This document shows positions 1 to 14,600 of a stretch of 64,000 bases of DNA, piece after piece. Origin of the DNA: Anseranas semipalmata (lineage: Eukaryota > Chordata > Aves > Anseriformes > Anseranatidae); NCBI GenBank assembly GCA_013399115.1, contig VXAA01002996.1, forward strand, positions 129,078 through 193,077, in the 5' to 3' direction. Under the pieces are notes generated by a model. That model had not been told where the DNA came from. It was given only the letters and a program-made list of their open reading frames with translations, and did no database searches. Position numbers and translations under genes: made by a program. The first letter of the stretch is position 1, and every line of letters begins with the position of its first letter.

Positions 1-3000
1 TTGAGGGGAACACTAGGCTTATAATTCTTTTATTTCTCATTTGCACCAATTACAATTCTGAAAGCTTCTTGTCTTGTTGGCAGGTCTCTCTCCAAGCTCA
101 GCCAAGAAGAACCCTATTTACTTTGCTTTTGTTGAAGCTCTTTTTGCCTATAGTAACATTTAGGGGGATATTAACTCATAAAGGCTGTCTTTAGTGACCG
201 TCATGCTACGTACCTGTCACACAGACGTACAATGACATGGATAGAAAGACAGTAGAAAGGAGTAGTCCTCTCACACGTAAAAAAACAAACAAATTGGAAA
301 TAGGAAATCTTATAGTAATATCCTATGTGTACCCCATACAAATGTGATTAATACATAACAGGGGAAAGGCCTGTGTAAGGTTAATTACTATGCCTCAGGA
401 ACATGCATTATTCCAAAAGAGAACAGAATAGCTGGACACCTCTGGGGCTCTCAGCGAGCTAATCAAAATACATGTAGGTCAGCATTAATGCTGTGAGATT
501 GCTCCCAGGTCCCAAGCTAGATCAGGTGTCACATTCTGTTGTCCAGTCTCTTAAAGAACTATTTAAAATATTAAATAGTTACTACCACTGGTTAAAAAGG
601 GATTAAAAAAAAAAAAGTATTCTTTTTCAGTGAAACTCAAAATGGTACCTTTTTAATGGCTGTGCTAAAATATGAAAATATAAAAAAGTTCTTTAGATGG
701 TTGAAATAGATATTTTTATTTATGTTTTAAAAATTTAGTTATTTTTTTTGAAATCTGAAACTGATAAAAATTGCTATACAAATTCAAACTCCATAACTTA
801 TCCAGGAAGTAATCATAATGGCAAATGAAGGATTTACTTGAACATTTTCTGAATGAACATTCTGTACCCTGGCAATTTGGGAAAAGAGATGCAGTATTCT
901 TCACACATTATAGTAATGAAGACAGAGACATTGTCTTTGCTTTCAAAGTGCCATGTATTCTTAAAAGATGGTGAAATATAGTCGTATGTGCAGACATACT
1001 TCATTTTCACTTGAAAATCTTACCTGTTTCCATTTGAAAAAAGAAAAAGAAAAACATCTACCACAGCCCTTTACAATTAAACAGTAACTGTATATTGTAC
1101 ATTTTCAGTATCAAAAACACACGACCTTTTTCCACATTACAGCTAATTTGATGTCACATCAATGGAAAGCAAAACAGACTTCTCTTCTCATTTTAATGAC
1201 TTTTTGCTCTTTTTAGATTTTAGGTGCTATTACAGAAAACACCTAAAAGGTACAACCCTCCAGAATTCCCATCATGTTGACGTTATGAAGTTACCTATCT
1301 TCGACCTTGCACATCTTCCAGGGCAGAAACTCACGAAGTTGGTAAATTAATTTCTGCTTGAAATTCTGGACTTGTAAGGCAGTACCAGGTGCAGCCTGCC
1401 CTTTTTCTCAATGGAATCATGAACTCGTGATACTCCTTATAAACCCACCGGTGACTAGTAGCTTGAAAAGTCTATTTCACTGTACATTGCTTGTTTGTCC
1501 AGAGACAGAGGCTGAAATGCTGTTGCAGATTGTAGAAATGTATAATTTCATATGGAATGACTCATAGGATAATTAGCATGGCATTCTCAGGAAAGAGTAT
1601 TATTGACCACCTTGATCGCTTCACAGTTGAGAGGCTTAAAAAAATTTGTCTCCTCAATAAATTCCTGCTCATCGCAGCTGTATAAACCAGTACAGATTCT
1701 ATCCTGCCTTTGAGAGAAGTTGCTTGCTGCAAAATGCTCTGTGATAATTTCTTGCTCTTGACTGTGCTGATTAGTAGCTCTACCACTTTCCTTCATCCAC
1801 TGAGTCCAAGAGCAGGGGGAGAGAGAACAGAATTAGCAGGGATGGTGAAGCAGCAGGACAAACATTTTGCATAAACATACTGGCTTAAAGTCACAGTAGA
1901 TGTCTACAGAAGTTCACATTGCCAGTGCTACTGCATTGTTGGGAACAAGTCTTTCTGACCTACTTCGAGTGATGGGTTACGGAGTTAGGCACAGATATAA
2001 GCCTGTGTTACTGGGATAGTGGTATTGCTTGTGAAGCTGTCCTTCCAAATGTCTAAGTAAAAGCCACTTTCAGTATTATGAAGAAAAAATGTAATTGCAA
2101 TGCATTTCTTTAATTTATTCCTTATCTTGTTCTCCACGTAAAACTATTTTGAGTTTATGAAGATCTTGTCCCTGGACTCAGCATTATTAAACAGTTCTAC
2201 TAATTTTTGTGGTGGAGATGATTCAGTTTCATATTGGCTCTTTTAATTTTGGTATGTAACACACTGCAGATTAGTGAAATAAAGCAGGCCAAGTAAATCT
2301 AGACATTTAAGGTGGTGGGTGAGGGGGAGGCAGACATAGGGTAAATCGTGTTTCCGAGTCATGAATAACTGAAGTGGTGTTTCTGCGTTGCCTGGTTACA
2401 GTTTCTGTTTAGTTGGCAATGGAGTTCACTGAAAATATTTTAGCTTCTGCTCCTAACAGCTACAAACGTGCGTTCACATGTAATCTTATAAACTCAAATA
2501 CTGCTAAATGCGTGCCCAATATACCTCTTCAAAAGCGAACGACAGATAGCACTGCCAAGTTGCAGAGTCAGCACCGAACAATACAGTCATATCCAGCTAA
2601 TTACAAGAAGTTCCCACTGGTTGGTCCATTTCTTCCTCTGTTAATACTCTGCTCTGCCACATGCAGAACAAAGCTCAAGAGCAAACGTGAACAATTTGCT
2701 AGTCCGGTTGGCAGAAGTCAGGCAGTACTAATGGCCTCAGGAGACTGGCACTGACTTTATGCCAATTTCAAATCTCTGCTCAAGCCACCCCAGTTTACTA
2801 AAAAAGCTACTTTTCCTTCCAGCCACACTGATAAGGTCAACATGCAGAAGCCTGGTATATGACTAATGTTTACCAAGTGCTACAAGGCTTGAACTGAGGG
2901 AAATATGAAACCTTGTGACCCTAACTCAGAATAGCCAAACTCCATCTGCTCTGGAGCTTCAAATGGTAAGAATGCCTCCATTTTGTACTGCGGACATGTT

Positions 3001-3329
3001 TGGAGGTAAGGTGTGGAACAGTGACCATTTCAGCCCTGTTCATCTTAAGCTGCAAAATTTTCATGAAAAAATATCTACTCTTAATTCTACTGAGAAGAAT
3101 TAATCTTAAGAGATCAAGATAACCTTGGATTTAGATCCAAGTAACTGGTACACAAAAGACTTGGTTATGTTGTCAGTTGAAGTAACTTAAGAATCCGGAG
3201 TAGTTCAAAAACACAAAGTGCACATGGAGCAACTGGATTCATTTACAACGCTCAGGCAAAAATGCTGTATTACCAGGAGGGATTGAATGACATACCACAC
3301 ATCACATGTTGTCGGTACTAAAATATCTG

Positions 3330-3400
3330 TGGCATTAGGTTAACAGTTGGACTTGATGATCTTAGAGGTCTTTTCCAACCTAAATGATTCTCTGATTGTC
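3330..3400 (+). mobile_element. CR1 LINE 3' end, old fragment
   Basis: The segment runs through GTTGGACTTGATGATCTTAG, then AGGTCTTTTCCAACCTAAAT, and ends in the degenerate octamer tail GATTCTCTGATTGTC. This is the diagnostic 3' terminus of CR1 non-LTR retrotransposons in birds and reptiles, which end in ATTCTRTG-type repeats rather than poly-A. Several mismatches in the octamers suggest an old copy. The 5' limit is not discernible, and nothing upstream resembles an ORF2 protein. Confidence 0.8.
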
Positions 3401-3733
3401 TGGGACCATTTCAGAATTCAAAGAGTTGCATTCACTGCAGCAGAATTCTGTGAGATCATACTTTGAAAGTAAAGAGGGCTTAATCATAATGTTTAAAATT
3501 AGTTGTAGCTTATCTTGAAAGGATCATATTTTTATCTGCAAACAGAAACAGTGAGAGCTACTTAAATACATATAGTTGGTGAACTTGTGACTGAGACAAA
3601 CAATTATAAAAACATTCCCAAACCTTCTTGGACCATGAATCGTATTTTACATACTTCTATATGATGAAATTGTGATCTTATAAGCCATGATAAATGCAGT
3701 ATTTTTACCTTTTTAACAAATTACTTTATCCAG

Positions 3734-3795
3734 CAGTGGAAGCTCTGAAACTGCAACTACAGAATCTCACGGAACTGGAGGAGAAGAATAAACAG
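3734..3795 (+). other. candidate small coding exon, gene unknown
   Basis: A branch-like and pyrimidine-rich stretch ends in TTTATCCAGCAG, a tandem NAGNAG acceptor. It is followed by 62 (or 59) bases and then the donor AACAG|GTACTA. One frame (3736-3795) is open for exactly 20 codons, beginning VEALKLQLQN and ending LEEKNKQ. The composition is typical of an amphipathic coiled-coil helix. A second frame reads through to a TAA inside the segment. I do not recognise the parent protein. It could be an exon of an upstream gene, part of a decayed pseudogene, or chance. No partner exon was found nearby. Confidence 0.25.
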
Positions 3796-6700
3796 GTACT
3801 ATAGATAACAGTGGATTAATCAGGGGCTTCTTCTACAGTGCGTCTTCTACAGTGAAATTTGGTATGACCCTTCAGTTAGTATTCGGCATGGGGAATCACT
3901 ATGATAGGTATATTAAAAACATCAATGAAAACCACCTCCAATTGCTCCTTGCACAAAGTGAGTCATCTCAAGTCAGTGTCAGAACTCCTGAAGCTGTGGG
4001 TTTATACCCACATTACAGGATGCCTGAAATCTCACAATTCTTTCACCAAAATATCAGTATAATGTTTCTTTTACTACCCTGAATACTTAACAAGAAAAAT
4101 ATTAAAGGGCCAGTACGCAGTATAGAAAATACTACTAACAATTCACTGTGATTGTTCAGTTTAATTACAGTTCAATTGTTTTGTTATTTCTTAACCTGGT
4201 AGTGGATGATTTCGCACATCGTTGGCTTCTTTGGAACCACCACCCACTGAAATGCTAATCATTGTGTGACATCTTTACAGGAGGGGTGCTTTTGGCTATA
4301 GTTAGAGGTCACTGGTCTTTTGCTGAGCAATGATTTTTTTAGGAAATAAAATAATTTTGATTTCTACAAATATGCTTGCAATCATTGACAAAAACTAAGT
4401 TTACTGTCTGTAGTATCTTTTAGGTTTGGCCCTAATAAATTCGATAATAGTGACAGAAACTTCTCGTTATTTTTAAAATATCAACTGCGTAGTGATACTA
4501 CAATAAAAACCTGAAAAAAAATTACAGAAAGAATAGGAGTGAAATCCCTGATCACATTAAGATTTCAGCATATGCATACTTGACTCTCCCTATTCTGCTG
4601 AAATCCAAGGAATTCTCAAATGTTCTAATGTTACAAATGTGTAAGAATTTTCATAAATGAACATGAAATCTTAATTATTTTTTGTCTTATTTTAAAGTGA
4701 TTTTAGATCCTTCTTGACAAGGATTAGAATGATAAATAAAGTAACAATGTTTGGCTTAGAATAATCTAGGAAAATTCATTGATTGCCTCACATTTTTAAA
4801 ACACACAATTATCTCCTAGATCTAAATTTTTCCAGATATCTTTTTCTTGTTTCCCTCTTATCTGCAAAAGTGTAGTCTAGTATTGAAAGACTTTCTAATC
4901 CTGCTTTTGGAGGTAGGAGGGAAGGTTGTTATTTGTTTGTTTTTATTCTTGTGATTACAAAGTCATAATATTTCTGGTGATAGCCAAAGCCTCCCTTACA
5001 TGCATCAAGCTATTGTTCTGTGACTTGTCAGCCAAAGTTGTAACTGTCCTCGAAAAAAGTCTGATTTAGTTTTATCTAACTTCTCCAGTCTTAGAAGATT
5101 TGCTATTTTTATCAGAAACTGAAAAATCCCAGTTTCATAAACGGAGGAAGTTATTTTCAGACATTTTGAAGGTGATTTCTGGAATTCTCAACATAAGCTT
5201 TCCAACACATTTCCCAGTCAGATGATCTTTTCATTTGATACATAGCTGTGCAGTTCACTTAAAAATATTTATTCATCTGTCTACTGTCTGGAAAGCTAAA
5301 TTTAATTATATTCATAGAGTGAAGAATAAAAGCATGGACCATGCACACTTGGTGAATTCAATTCACTTTGCAAATTGTTTTTATGGTAATATTGGAGAAA
5401 GTAGCAGGTATTCACCTTGCAGTGGTAGGGACAGGGAGAACAGTCCTGTTTCCTCCAGTGGAATATTAAACAGCAAAAACATTCCAAAAAATAATAATGA
5501 TCTTTCTACAAAGCAGCGCTAGGGTCACTTGGCTGATAGGGTCACTTTTCTGTAAGATTCACTTGGCTACACTTCTGAACTAATTCAAGTTCAGATCCTT
5601 TTTTATTTAATTTATGAGAAATCTAAAAAGCTGTTGTTAAGATTGCATACAAATCCCACTTTGTGTGCCATGAGGAAATAAGAGGTTCACTTAAAACTAA
5701 AATTAAAACAATGAAAGTGCCTAAAACAAAAGGCAATAGTTTAAATTTCTAAATCAAGACACAGTAAAGATTTAAAGAAAGCAGAAGGAAAGTACTACGG
5801 GAAGACATACAAATCTCATAAGCTTCTTGCACTACAAATGAAGACAAATGAATCAAAAAACATTACTTTCAAATCCCTCTTGTATAGCATTTTATAATTG
5901 AGGTGTCTGCTAAGGCATAAAATATTCTTCTGCCAGAAAATGAGCATCATTTTCATAAACCATGCTTCTGAAATAATTGAAAATGTGGAGTACATTAGAA
6001 TACATTAGAGCACAATATTAGTTAATCTGATTACATGTTTTAGCAGTTGCAAGTGCAAAAGCTTCATGCAACTGTAGAATTTATATCTAGCACGTTAATC
6101 CTCTTGGAGTGCTTTTTAATAGTACAAAAATGCTGGCATTTTTTGTACCTGCAAAGTAAATATGTTTGTATTTCTTGGACTCAGCAGCCTTAGGGTGATG
6201 GATGACAGATTCCATTTTGTTTTCTCCAAAACCCCAAGGAAGAGAGTGATGAGCAATGTCGTCTCTCTCTGTGCCCTGTGTAGAGGATCTACAGGGCTAT
6301 CTTTACATCACTACCATGTGCTTAACATTTGCATTCCACTCCCCCTCCAGTCTCACTCAGGTTAATGGCAAAACTTGTGTGTCCCTGAGAGTTTTTTGTT
6401 GGGCTCCTAGCACCACACTGAAGTAGTGCAGCTAGCTTGTTGTGGATCCCCTGACAGACTGCTGCACGCTGCCTTCCCAGAAGATTCTGTATAATACAAA
6501 AGCTTTCAAGGTTTCCTTCTTCCTGTGCCCCATCCAGCTGTTAGCTTTAAATAATATCTTATGGATAAACTTACATGGTCAAAATAAAAGATTTTGTACC
6601 TTCGTCAACTAGGAATGTATAACAGGTTTGTGAATGTGAGTAACTCCAGGAGGGAAGGCTGACTGCTTGCTGGAGATTTTTTTTAATACCGAGTCTATTG

Positions 6701-8303
6701 CGTTAGTGAAGTACATAGTTAATAGAGGTGGAAGTTTCTCAATAACTATATCTACTAGATATTAACTCTTCTAGAATCACCAGTGAGCAAATGTAAGGGT
6801 TACTGTATTACCTTATAAGTAATTAAGGTAACTCTGGACCTGAGTCTGGAACTCGTATGTGCTTGAAGCATTAATACTGAAATTCAAGCATGCCCCCAAA
6901 ACAAGGCTGTATCATAACATCGGTGTAGGTGCACTTCATCATCACTTGTGACACTACTGTGGTATTAAATATTTGCTTTGTGAAGAACAATAACAATAAG
7001 CTAATGCCTGGAAATGTATAGGTGGGAAATGAGTGCAGCACTGCAGCATTTTTGTATGGGTTTAATCCTGCACCATGCTGTGCCTCCTTTCCTTCCTGCC
7101 CAATACCCTTTAAGCAATATTCAGGGTTTTTAAAAGATCAGGCAAGAAATCTAGAGCTGGGACTTGATTTCCATAGTACTCACAAATTGCAGCTGTAGGG
7201 CAAACACAAAATGTCAAGTGATCACAATCAGTGCCTTTTTTCATACTGAAAAGGCTCTTTCCATATTCTCATAGGTTAAACTCAAAGGAAAAGCACATAA
7301 AAATGCATTTTCTCTACATAGTATTCCTTTGGCATGGATAAGAAGTATTTAAAGTACAGCAGATGTGCTTCTGCTGTGCAATGGAAATGAAGTCTTTTAT
7401 AACATCTGTTTAAATATTTTTACTTCAATACCTATATTGCTGTAATTGGACAGCGGCATGCTATCCTCATCGTCTTCTCTCCCAGAGGGAAAGAAGCCCT
7501 ATGTTAGTTTCAAATATTTAAATGTTTTACAAGATTATAATAACATGACATAGTATTTCTTGGCTTATTGAGAGCAAAACAAAAAATGTCTTCAAAAATT
7601 AAGGTTGTACAATTTGCATATTTCCCTGGTTTGTCTGCTAGCAAATATTAACTGAAGCATTTCTGGTGGATTTTGTGTAACACATTCTCAATAGAAGGAT
7701 ACTATAACCTCAGCTCTTCCAGAGAGGAGAAAGCCTACAATGAATCAGTTCCTCTGCCAAAGTGAAATGAGGAGGGTTAGTCAGAGGCAGTGTATGCTTA
7801 TACAGCGTACATCCCTCAACCCTGAAAAACCTCAGCTGAAAATCTAAAATCTTCTACGTAAGTAACCCTGAAAAAGATCAACAACAGAAGTGAATCGGCA
7901 CCTTGCTGTTTTAAGTTTTCTTGGGATTGTGCTGCAACAGAAAAAAATGTGTAGTATCTGTATCCCTATCCACGCTGGCTTCACACTAGAAAATTTATTA
8001 CATCGTGTAAAAGGCACAAAGATAAAAAACTCTCCAAACTATTTAATTACATTGTTCAGAAACTGTGCTTTGGCAAAGGCTGGCTAACAAACTACTGATA
8101 GTTTGAGGTCCTAAATTACTAAGGAAATGCAGCTTTAGGCAACAGAAACAGAAGAAAGCAAAAATAGAAATGTCAGAAAATGTTAACACGGGATTAATCC
8201 CTGCCTTTTCAGGGTTAAGTTGTGGCTATGGAAGGACAGGCTTTCAGTAACTGTGCAATATTTTGTCACTTCTCTTGCCCTTTTCAGGAACACTTCCAGA
8301 TAC

Positions 8304-8659
8304 CTGATAGTTGATGAGCCATCAGGTCAATGAGAAGGTGCTTCCTCACTGCATTTCTTGGCTGCTCCTGGAAGCCTAACTTCTGCTTCTGCCTAATGTC
8401 TAAGAGGTCTTTGTCCCCTGCTACTTCCTCAATGGTAACTTCATTTTTCTTTATCTCCATGGAACTTTGTAAATGAGATTCTTCTCTTATTGTCTTTGAA
8501 AAATTCATATCCTCTACAAATTTGGAGTCAATGAACTTCTGACCCAGCAATCTCTTCTTCCCAGCCTGGTGCTCACCTCTCACCCTACACTCTTTTTGTG
8601 CTAGTCTCTCATTTGCTTTCTGTCCTAGCTGTTGTTTGTCTACCCTTCCCATCATTCCA
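8304..8659 (-). other. candidate antisense exon with open frame, unrecognised
   Basis: On the - strand a good acceptor (CTAATGCTTCTTTCACAG) precedes 356 bases that are open in one frame. They end at a CAG|GTATCT donor-like site. The frame has an ATG four bases inside (MMGRVDKQQL...) and would stop with TGA at 8284-8286 if the donor were not used. The peptide is rich in Lys, Glu and Gln and has no domain I recognise, signal peptide or membrane segment. It lies 7.8 kb upstream of the RAPGEF4 promoter on the opposite strand. Human RAPGEF4 has an annotated antisense RNA, but I cannot link the two. In DNA of this composition, open frames of this length also arise by chance. Confidence 0.18.
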
Positions 8660-11600
8660 CTGTGAAAGAAGCATTAGAAAAATGGGCACTTCAAGATGAT
8701 TTAAAAGCTGATGTCAAGCACGAACGTTACTGATTTCAGGGGACAAGGCAGAATCTGAAATGGGGAGTCTTTCTCTCATCATAAAAATCAGAGAACACTG
8801 AAGAAAACAGAACATCTCTGTAAACATTTGCTCTATGTTGTCTACTTAAAGCTTTCAGATTTGTGTAACTTTTCTCTAGAACCAATATAACTTACACGTG
8901 AAAAAAACATTCCTTGAAATACATATGTATGGTATTTATGCTAACACTGTGTCATTATCATATTTTTAATCCATCCAGGGTTTTTACACACAGGTAGCAC
9001 CTCATGATTGCTATTTAATTACAGGGCTACTATAGCTGGGATTCCTGTTACACAACACAACAGTCTGATTTTTAACCACCAAGTGCCACCTGTCTGTACC
9101 AGCCAGGACCCAGCCCACAGCCATGGCAGTTTCTTTTCCCACTCACCAATTCGTTCATTTCTGTTTCAAAGCTGGAATTACGTTATTAGGGCTGTCTATG
9201 ATGTATTCAGCTCACTCTTTAGCCATTTGGTCTGAATTATTTGCATGTATAAGCCTGCAAGCAAATTTATTGTAAGGTGCATGCATTTTCAAAGCTGTGA
9301 AAAGAAGACTATAAACATTATATAAATCTGAGGCATACTGTGCCATTTTTACCACGTAAATAATTGAATTTGTCTTTCTTGTTTTATTTGCCTAATTTTA
9401 TTATTTGTTTTCACAGGTGTGTGTTGGTGTCTTCAGTAGGCTCTCAAAAAACTAAATCTGCAACTCTGTGAACCAAACCTTGCAGAAACAATTCACATAT
9501 TTACTGTATTGTAATGAACAGAATAGCTGCATTGAAGTGGCACATCGAAATGCCTTATAAATGTGTTATGTCACCTGCAAGGACTATGCTCTTTACCTAT
9601 AACAGGTCATATTGCACTGTACAAGTAAATATAAAGCACCGAATGCTTTCATTAGAGTAAACATACGATGCTAATCATCTCGCTATGCAGCTAAGCAAAA
9701 ACATCCTTCCTTTCTGCCTTTGATGAAAATTTGTGACTGTTGAAATATAGTAAAACTGGCTAGGAGGGATAAAATAATAAGGAATTAAACATAGAGACAA
9801 TAAGAACATCACTTGCTTTTGTACCTTGTGTGAAAGAATGAGTGAATAATTACAAGCCAGTGATTAATTCCATTATCCATGGTAAGCTAAGTATGTCCCA
9901 GACAAAGTGAGACATTTGAGCTGACAGTGCAGTATGGATAAGGTACAGTGGAGTTCCTAAGTGCATGCTGATGTGTTACAAATGAACACTAGGGTCACAG
10001 CTTCTTTCAGGCAATGGGGAGCTGAAATAACATACTTGTCAGGCACTTGTGGGTATGTGGAGAGCCAGTCTAGGGCTCATGAACCCTATGCCTATGACTG
10101 GGCATAAAGCCAGACCCTCTTGGCCATGTCCGTGATTCAGCCCCAGCTGACAGGTTTGATTTGGATCCCTGAAGAAGCACTGCTGTGTCCGCCCGGTACT
10201 CATAGAGTAAAGGAGTGTGATGGCAGGCCATGTGCTTCTAGCATGACACTAAGTTCTACTGCCTCTTGAGTATTGTACTGAAAAGGGACGTAGCACAGTC
10301 TTGAGTCCCACCCTGCCTCGTATCTTTGGCAACTGCAAAGTATTTTCCTGGTATTTATCATCTTGAAATTCCTTACGTTGTCCTGAGCTGTGCATACAAA
10401 TTTCTGTTTAAAGCCAGTGTGTTGATGTGTCTGTAGATCTAAACACCAATAAATTAAAGGAACATTTATGTAAAGCATTGCATCTTCAAAGCACTGTACT
10501 TCATCAGCTAATTAATCTTTACAATACTCTTGTGAGGAAGTTAGAATTTGTTTGTTTATTTCAGTAGGCTTTCTTTTTCCTGTGAAATAAGATTATGAGA
10601 TTCTGCCTTGCATTCCCAGCCCAGCTATCTAGGTTTTGCCATAACTGGGGAAGTGTATTAAACAGAATAGACCCATTCATTCCCTTGCTCATCTAGTTTT
10701 GTAAGACTGGAAGAATTCAGCAAAAATCCCATGGAGAAAACCCTTGTTCAAAAGAAAGTAGCTAATGTAAAAATATGAAACCTATGCATATCCATAATGT
10801 TGTCAACATTAATAATTTGAAGCATATTTCTTACTGTGTGGTTTTTCCAAGTCTTTTTGGAATTCATCTCAGGATATGGGCTCAGATTTCAGGTGTGCAA
10901 TTCAAATGACCATCTGTTCAAAATGCTACTCCACAAAAAAGGCTTTGATACAGTCATAAAACAGAAAAATATTTATAGCACTTCTGTGGAACATGCTGCT
11001 AAACTTGTAATAATACAAAAGGTGGTTGCTGCGTCATGTTTTGTTAATGAGAAATGATATCACAAACTTACCGTAATTCAGACTATGAATTTGAGAGACT
11101 TTTATTTCCAGGAGGATTAAACCAATACAATCTTCCTTGTGTTGGCCCTTACTATGCTATGAACAATGCTTTTATCTTACATTCATTAGGAAGGACAATA
11201 TCAAATTAGCATGGTAAAATGATGTAGAATACAGCACTATACCTGGTGGATGAATAAGCAATCCTTTACTTAACAAGTAAGGCATATATAAAATTGTACA
11301 TATACTGTAAGTCCAGTTACCTTTTTTGGATTCAGGAATTTAGGTAACACTGCTAAAGACAACAGCAAACTGTCAAGTGGTTTTAAAGAGCCAAGAATAT
11401 GAACTTCACTGTTTCACATAAACATCAGCTCAGCTGCGTTTTCTCCATCTTGCACCTGTGCTCAAGCTATGACTTCTATACAGGACACTGTACGCTTTCT
11501 TTCTGGTACATCTGTACATCACGTATCTGTTTTGTTGCTGCCACACTGAGACCTTTTCTGGAATATCATGACAGAGCTATCGTGAAAAGCATGGTGGAAG

Positions 11601-14600
11601 GGCTTCCTGAATGACGAGGGAGGGGGAAAGGCTTGTGGTGCTGTGGTACTTATGAAGAAGGGAACTGGAGAGGTGTCCTAAATCAGTGAGGAGGACAGAA
11701 GCAAGAAAGAGAGAGAACAGAGAGCAGTATAGGAAATTCATTTGGGAAGGAAGTCCTTACCTGTACTAAAAAAGCTTTTGCTCTGTCATTATATGGTGGG
11801 TTTAAGGGTTGGCGTTGAAGAGGAGAATCAGTATGTTGCTTGTTGACTTTACAGGACAGTTCTATAAATATATGTGTCAGTTCTGGTTTTGTACATCATC
11901 ACGTCTTCTGCAGCCCTCACAGCATACAAGTACCTAAAGAACTCACGTATTCACGTTTCTCTGTCTTTATGCTGATTACTCCTTTGAAGTCAGTATGTGT
12001 TGCATATGTACAACTGATAATACATTTTGGTTCTTACAACTCTAACCATGCTGAATGAGGCATTGCTGGATTCTTAATCTGCATCATAGTTCTGTCAGTC
12101 TCATTCTTAATTTTATATCCAGGACCCCTCAGTGACATATTAGCTTAAACATTGTTTGAGGTAGAATCTATGTGCCTATTCTGGGCTTATGCTAATTAAC
12201 TTGGCTTCCGTATACCAATACAAAACATGCTTAAAATTAGCTTAAGTAACTAAGTTGAGATTCCTCTAGAGAAAGGAAATCTGGAATATTTTAAAGCTCC
12301 TGGAGCCAGCCTTATCTTACCCTGTTTCCCAGTCGTATTTTAAGAACAAAGGATTGTAGCCAATGCCTTGTGCTATCAATTAGATTCAGTACAGTTAGTC
12401 TGAATTAGAAGAGTCCTGAGGCTGAGCAACTTCAGCAGGCATTGGACTCGGGGGAGTACATTGGTGGCTGGAAGCCAGCTGTTTCCCATAGGTACCCTCT
12501 TGAACACAGGTGGCCAGAACTGAGGATCGAGCTTTTGGGGTTTTGTGCATTTCCTCTGAAATGAAATTGCTTCAGTTTTCTAACCACTGTGATGCTAGTG
12601 GGCAGCCTATAGATGCTGTGTCCACTAATTCTTCACTGTATATGATAACAGTAATTTCATTAGTACAGTGTATTATACATAGCATCCAAAACTGTTGTGG
12701 AAAATACAGCAAACCTTACTGTTCTTAGTTTTAGCAGTTATTGCAGTTGCTTGAAACTTCTTAAAGTTCTTGACATAATTAGTGTATAGAGCTCAATCCT
12801 CAGCTCTGGCCCTCTTTGTCCCCTGTCACTGTGTAATGCACACCTTAATAAATACACTTAGTTGTTTTTTTCAATCTCTAACAACTATCATTTTCTCTTT
12901 CAGATCAAGCTTTTTCATAACAGGTTCCTGTTTGAGAGGGACTTTTTTTTTTTTTTCTGTAAGATTTTAGCAAGAGCTCTTTGTCCATATTTGAGTAAAA
13001 AATTAAAGGAACGAGTATTTGTATTGGCAAGTGAAAGCAAAGAAATAGTCAAGGTATGAACTGCCTTATGTGTCATAATGCAAATAACAGTTTGAACCCC
13101 ACATTTTCTGACTCTAAGTATTAAAGGCACAGGATAACTTGGAAGCTGGCTGATTTCTGTTTTTCTCTGGCGTAAGGGCTTCTGCATAGTCTTGCCAGTC
13201 CCTTATAAACTGCAAAGTTAAAAGGCCAGTTCATCTTTCAGATACCTCAGCTGGCAAATTTCCATTTCCCAGCAGCAATCTGCTTCAAAAGCAGCTGTCA
13301 TCCCAAATTCTTGGCTGCATAATCAAGCCTCAGAGATCACATTGTATAAAGTAACATTAGCCTTCTGTTCCATAGGCAGAAATTAAATCTAAAACATTAT
13401 TGTGGAGTTCCACAAATGCTGAAAAAGAAGGATGTTTCTGAGAAATGTATTTCCGTACCACCAGTCATTTTAATGATGCATAATCCTTCATGTTTTCTCA
13501 GGTGAAATTTTGCATAAGGTATAGTAGAAGGCATGTGTAGATACAGGTGAGCATGAGTGCATTTTTGGCGATTACCAATATTGGGTCTCAAATATTTTTT
13601 TGGGTCATCTCTTTTTCATATGAATGTGTAGCTTAGAAAAGTAATGAAGAATAGGCCAGTGCCCAGAGGAGTGATGGGTCTTAAACTAATGAAGTATGGT
13701 TCAGCATTTTGCTTCTAGCATATACTCTTACTCACAGGTGAATTGGGCACTTGACCCCATTAACATCAGGCCAGTACTCTCAGATGGTGTTTCCCAGGCT
13801 TGTTATGGTCCGAGTTCTTAAGAGTCACAGGATATTCTGCATTGTTTGACTTGTCATGTGAGATATATACTGCTTATTTGGTACCTTTTACCTCAGGAGA
13901 ACATGCAGTGAACTGGGGTCCAGTTTCAGTAGTCAGAAGGTCCTAACATTTCTGTGCAGTTTGGAGACCCTTGGATCAACACAGGCTAATACCTGAACCA
14001 ATCAAATTTTTATTTTCTGCTTCATAAGTTTCTCTCACGTCTTAATCAGAAAGCTACATGATTATTCATAATCCAAATGCCAGAGGTGTATTTGGGCTGT
14101 TGTGCTCTAATTGCTCTCCAATTGAGATACTTCTGAATGGAGTATGGATATATCCAGGGTTCCTTGCTGACTCTATGCCTGTCTAGCTTGCACAGTCCCC
14201 AAAACATTAAAGTCTTCTATAATGGTTATTCCACAAAACGGTGGATATCTGAGCAGTGTCTGCCCACTGCCACGCACTTGAGCAATAGCCTCTTCATGCC
14301 TCCAGACAGGTTGCTTGGTCAAGGGTAGGTTCATGAGCACCAACACAGGTTTTACACGTTGCCTGCCAAGAGAATATTCCAAAGATCTTGTCTTTTCAAG
14401 CTCAGACTATTTTCTTCCAGCCATCTGCTTACTTAGGAATTATCCCTGCTTGCTGCTTTTTATGGAGGCCTAGCCTGTCCTCTAGTGGTTGGGTCATTAA
14501 ACATTATGCAGATGTGAAAGGACTTGACAGAGGTGGCTTGAGGGAACACTAAACAGTCGCAGCATCCGTGGGCTTGCTGACTGAGCTAAGCTGTTGCTAT

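Noticed and set aside
2413..2754. 113-codon + strand open frame
   Set aside because: No recognisable domain, no good start context and no splice evidence. This length is expected by chance in a 64-kb six-frame scan.
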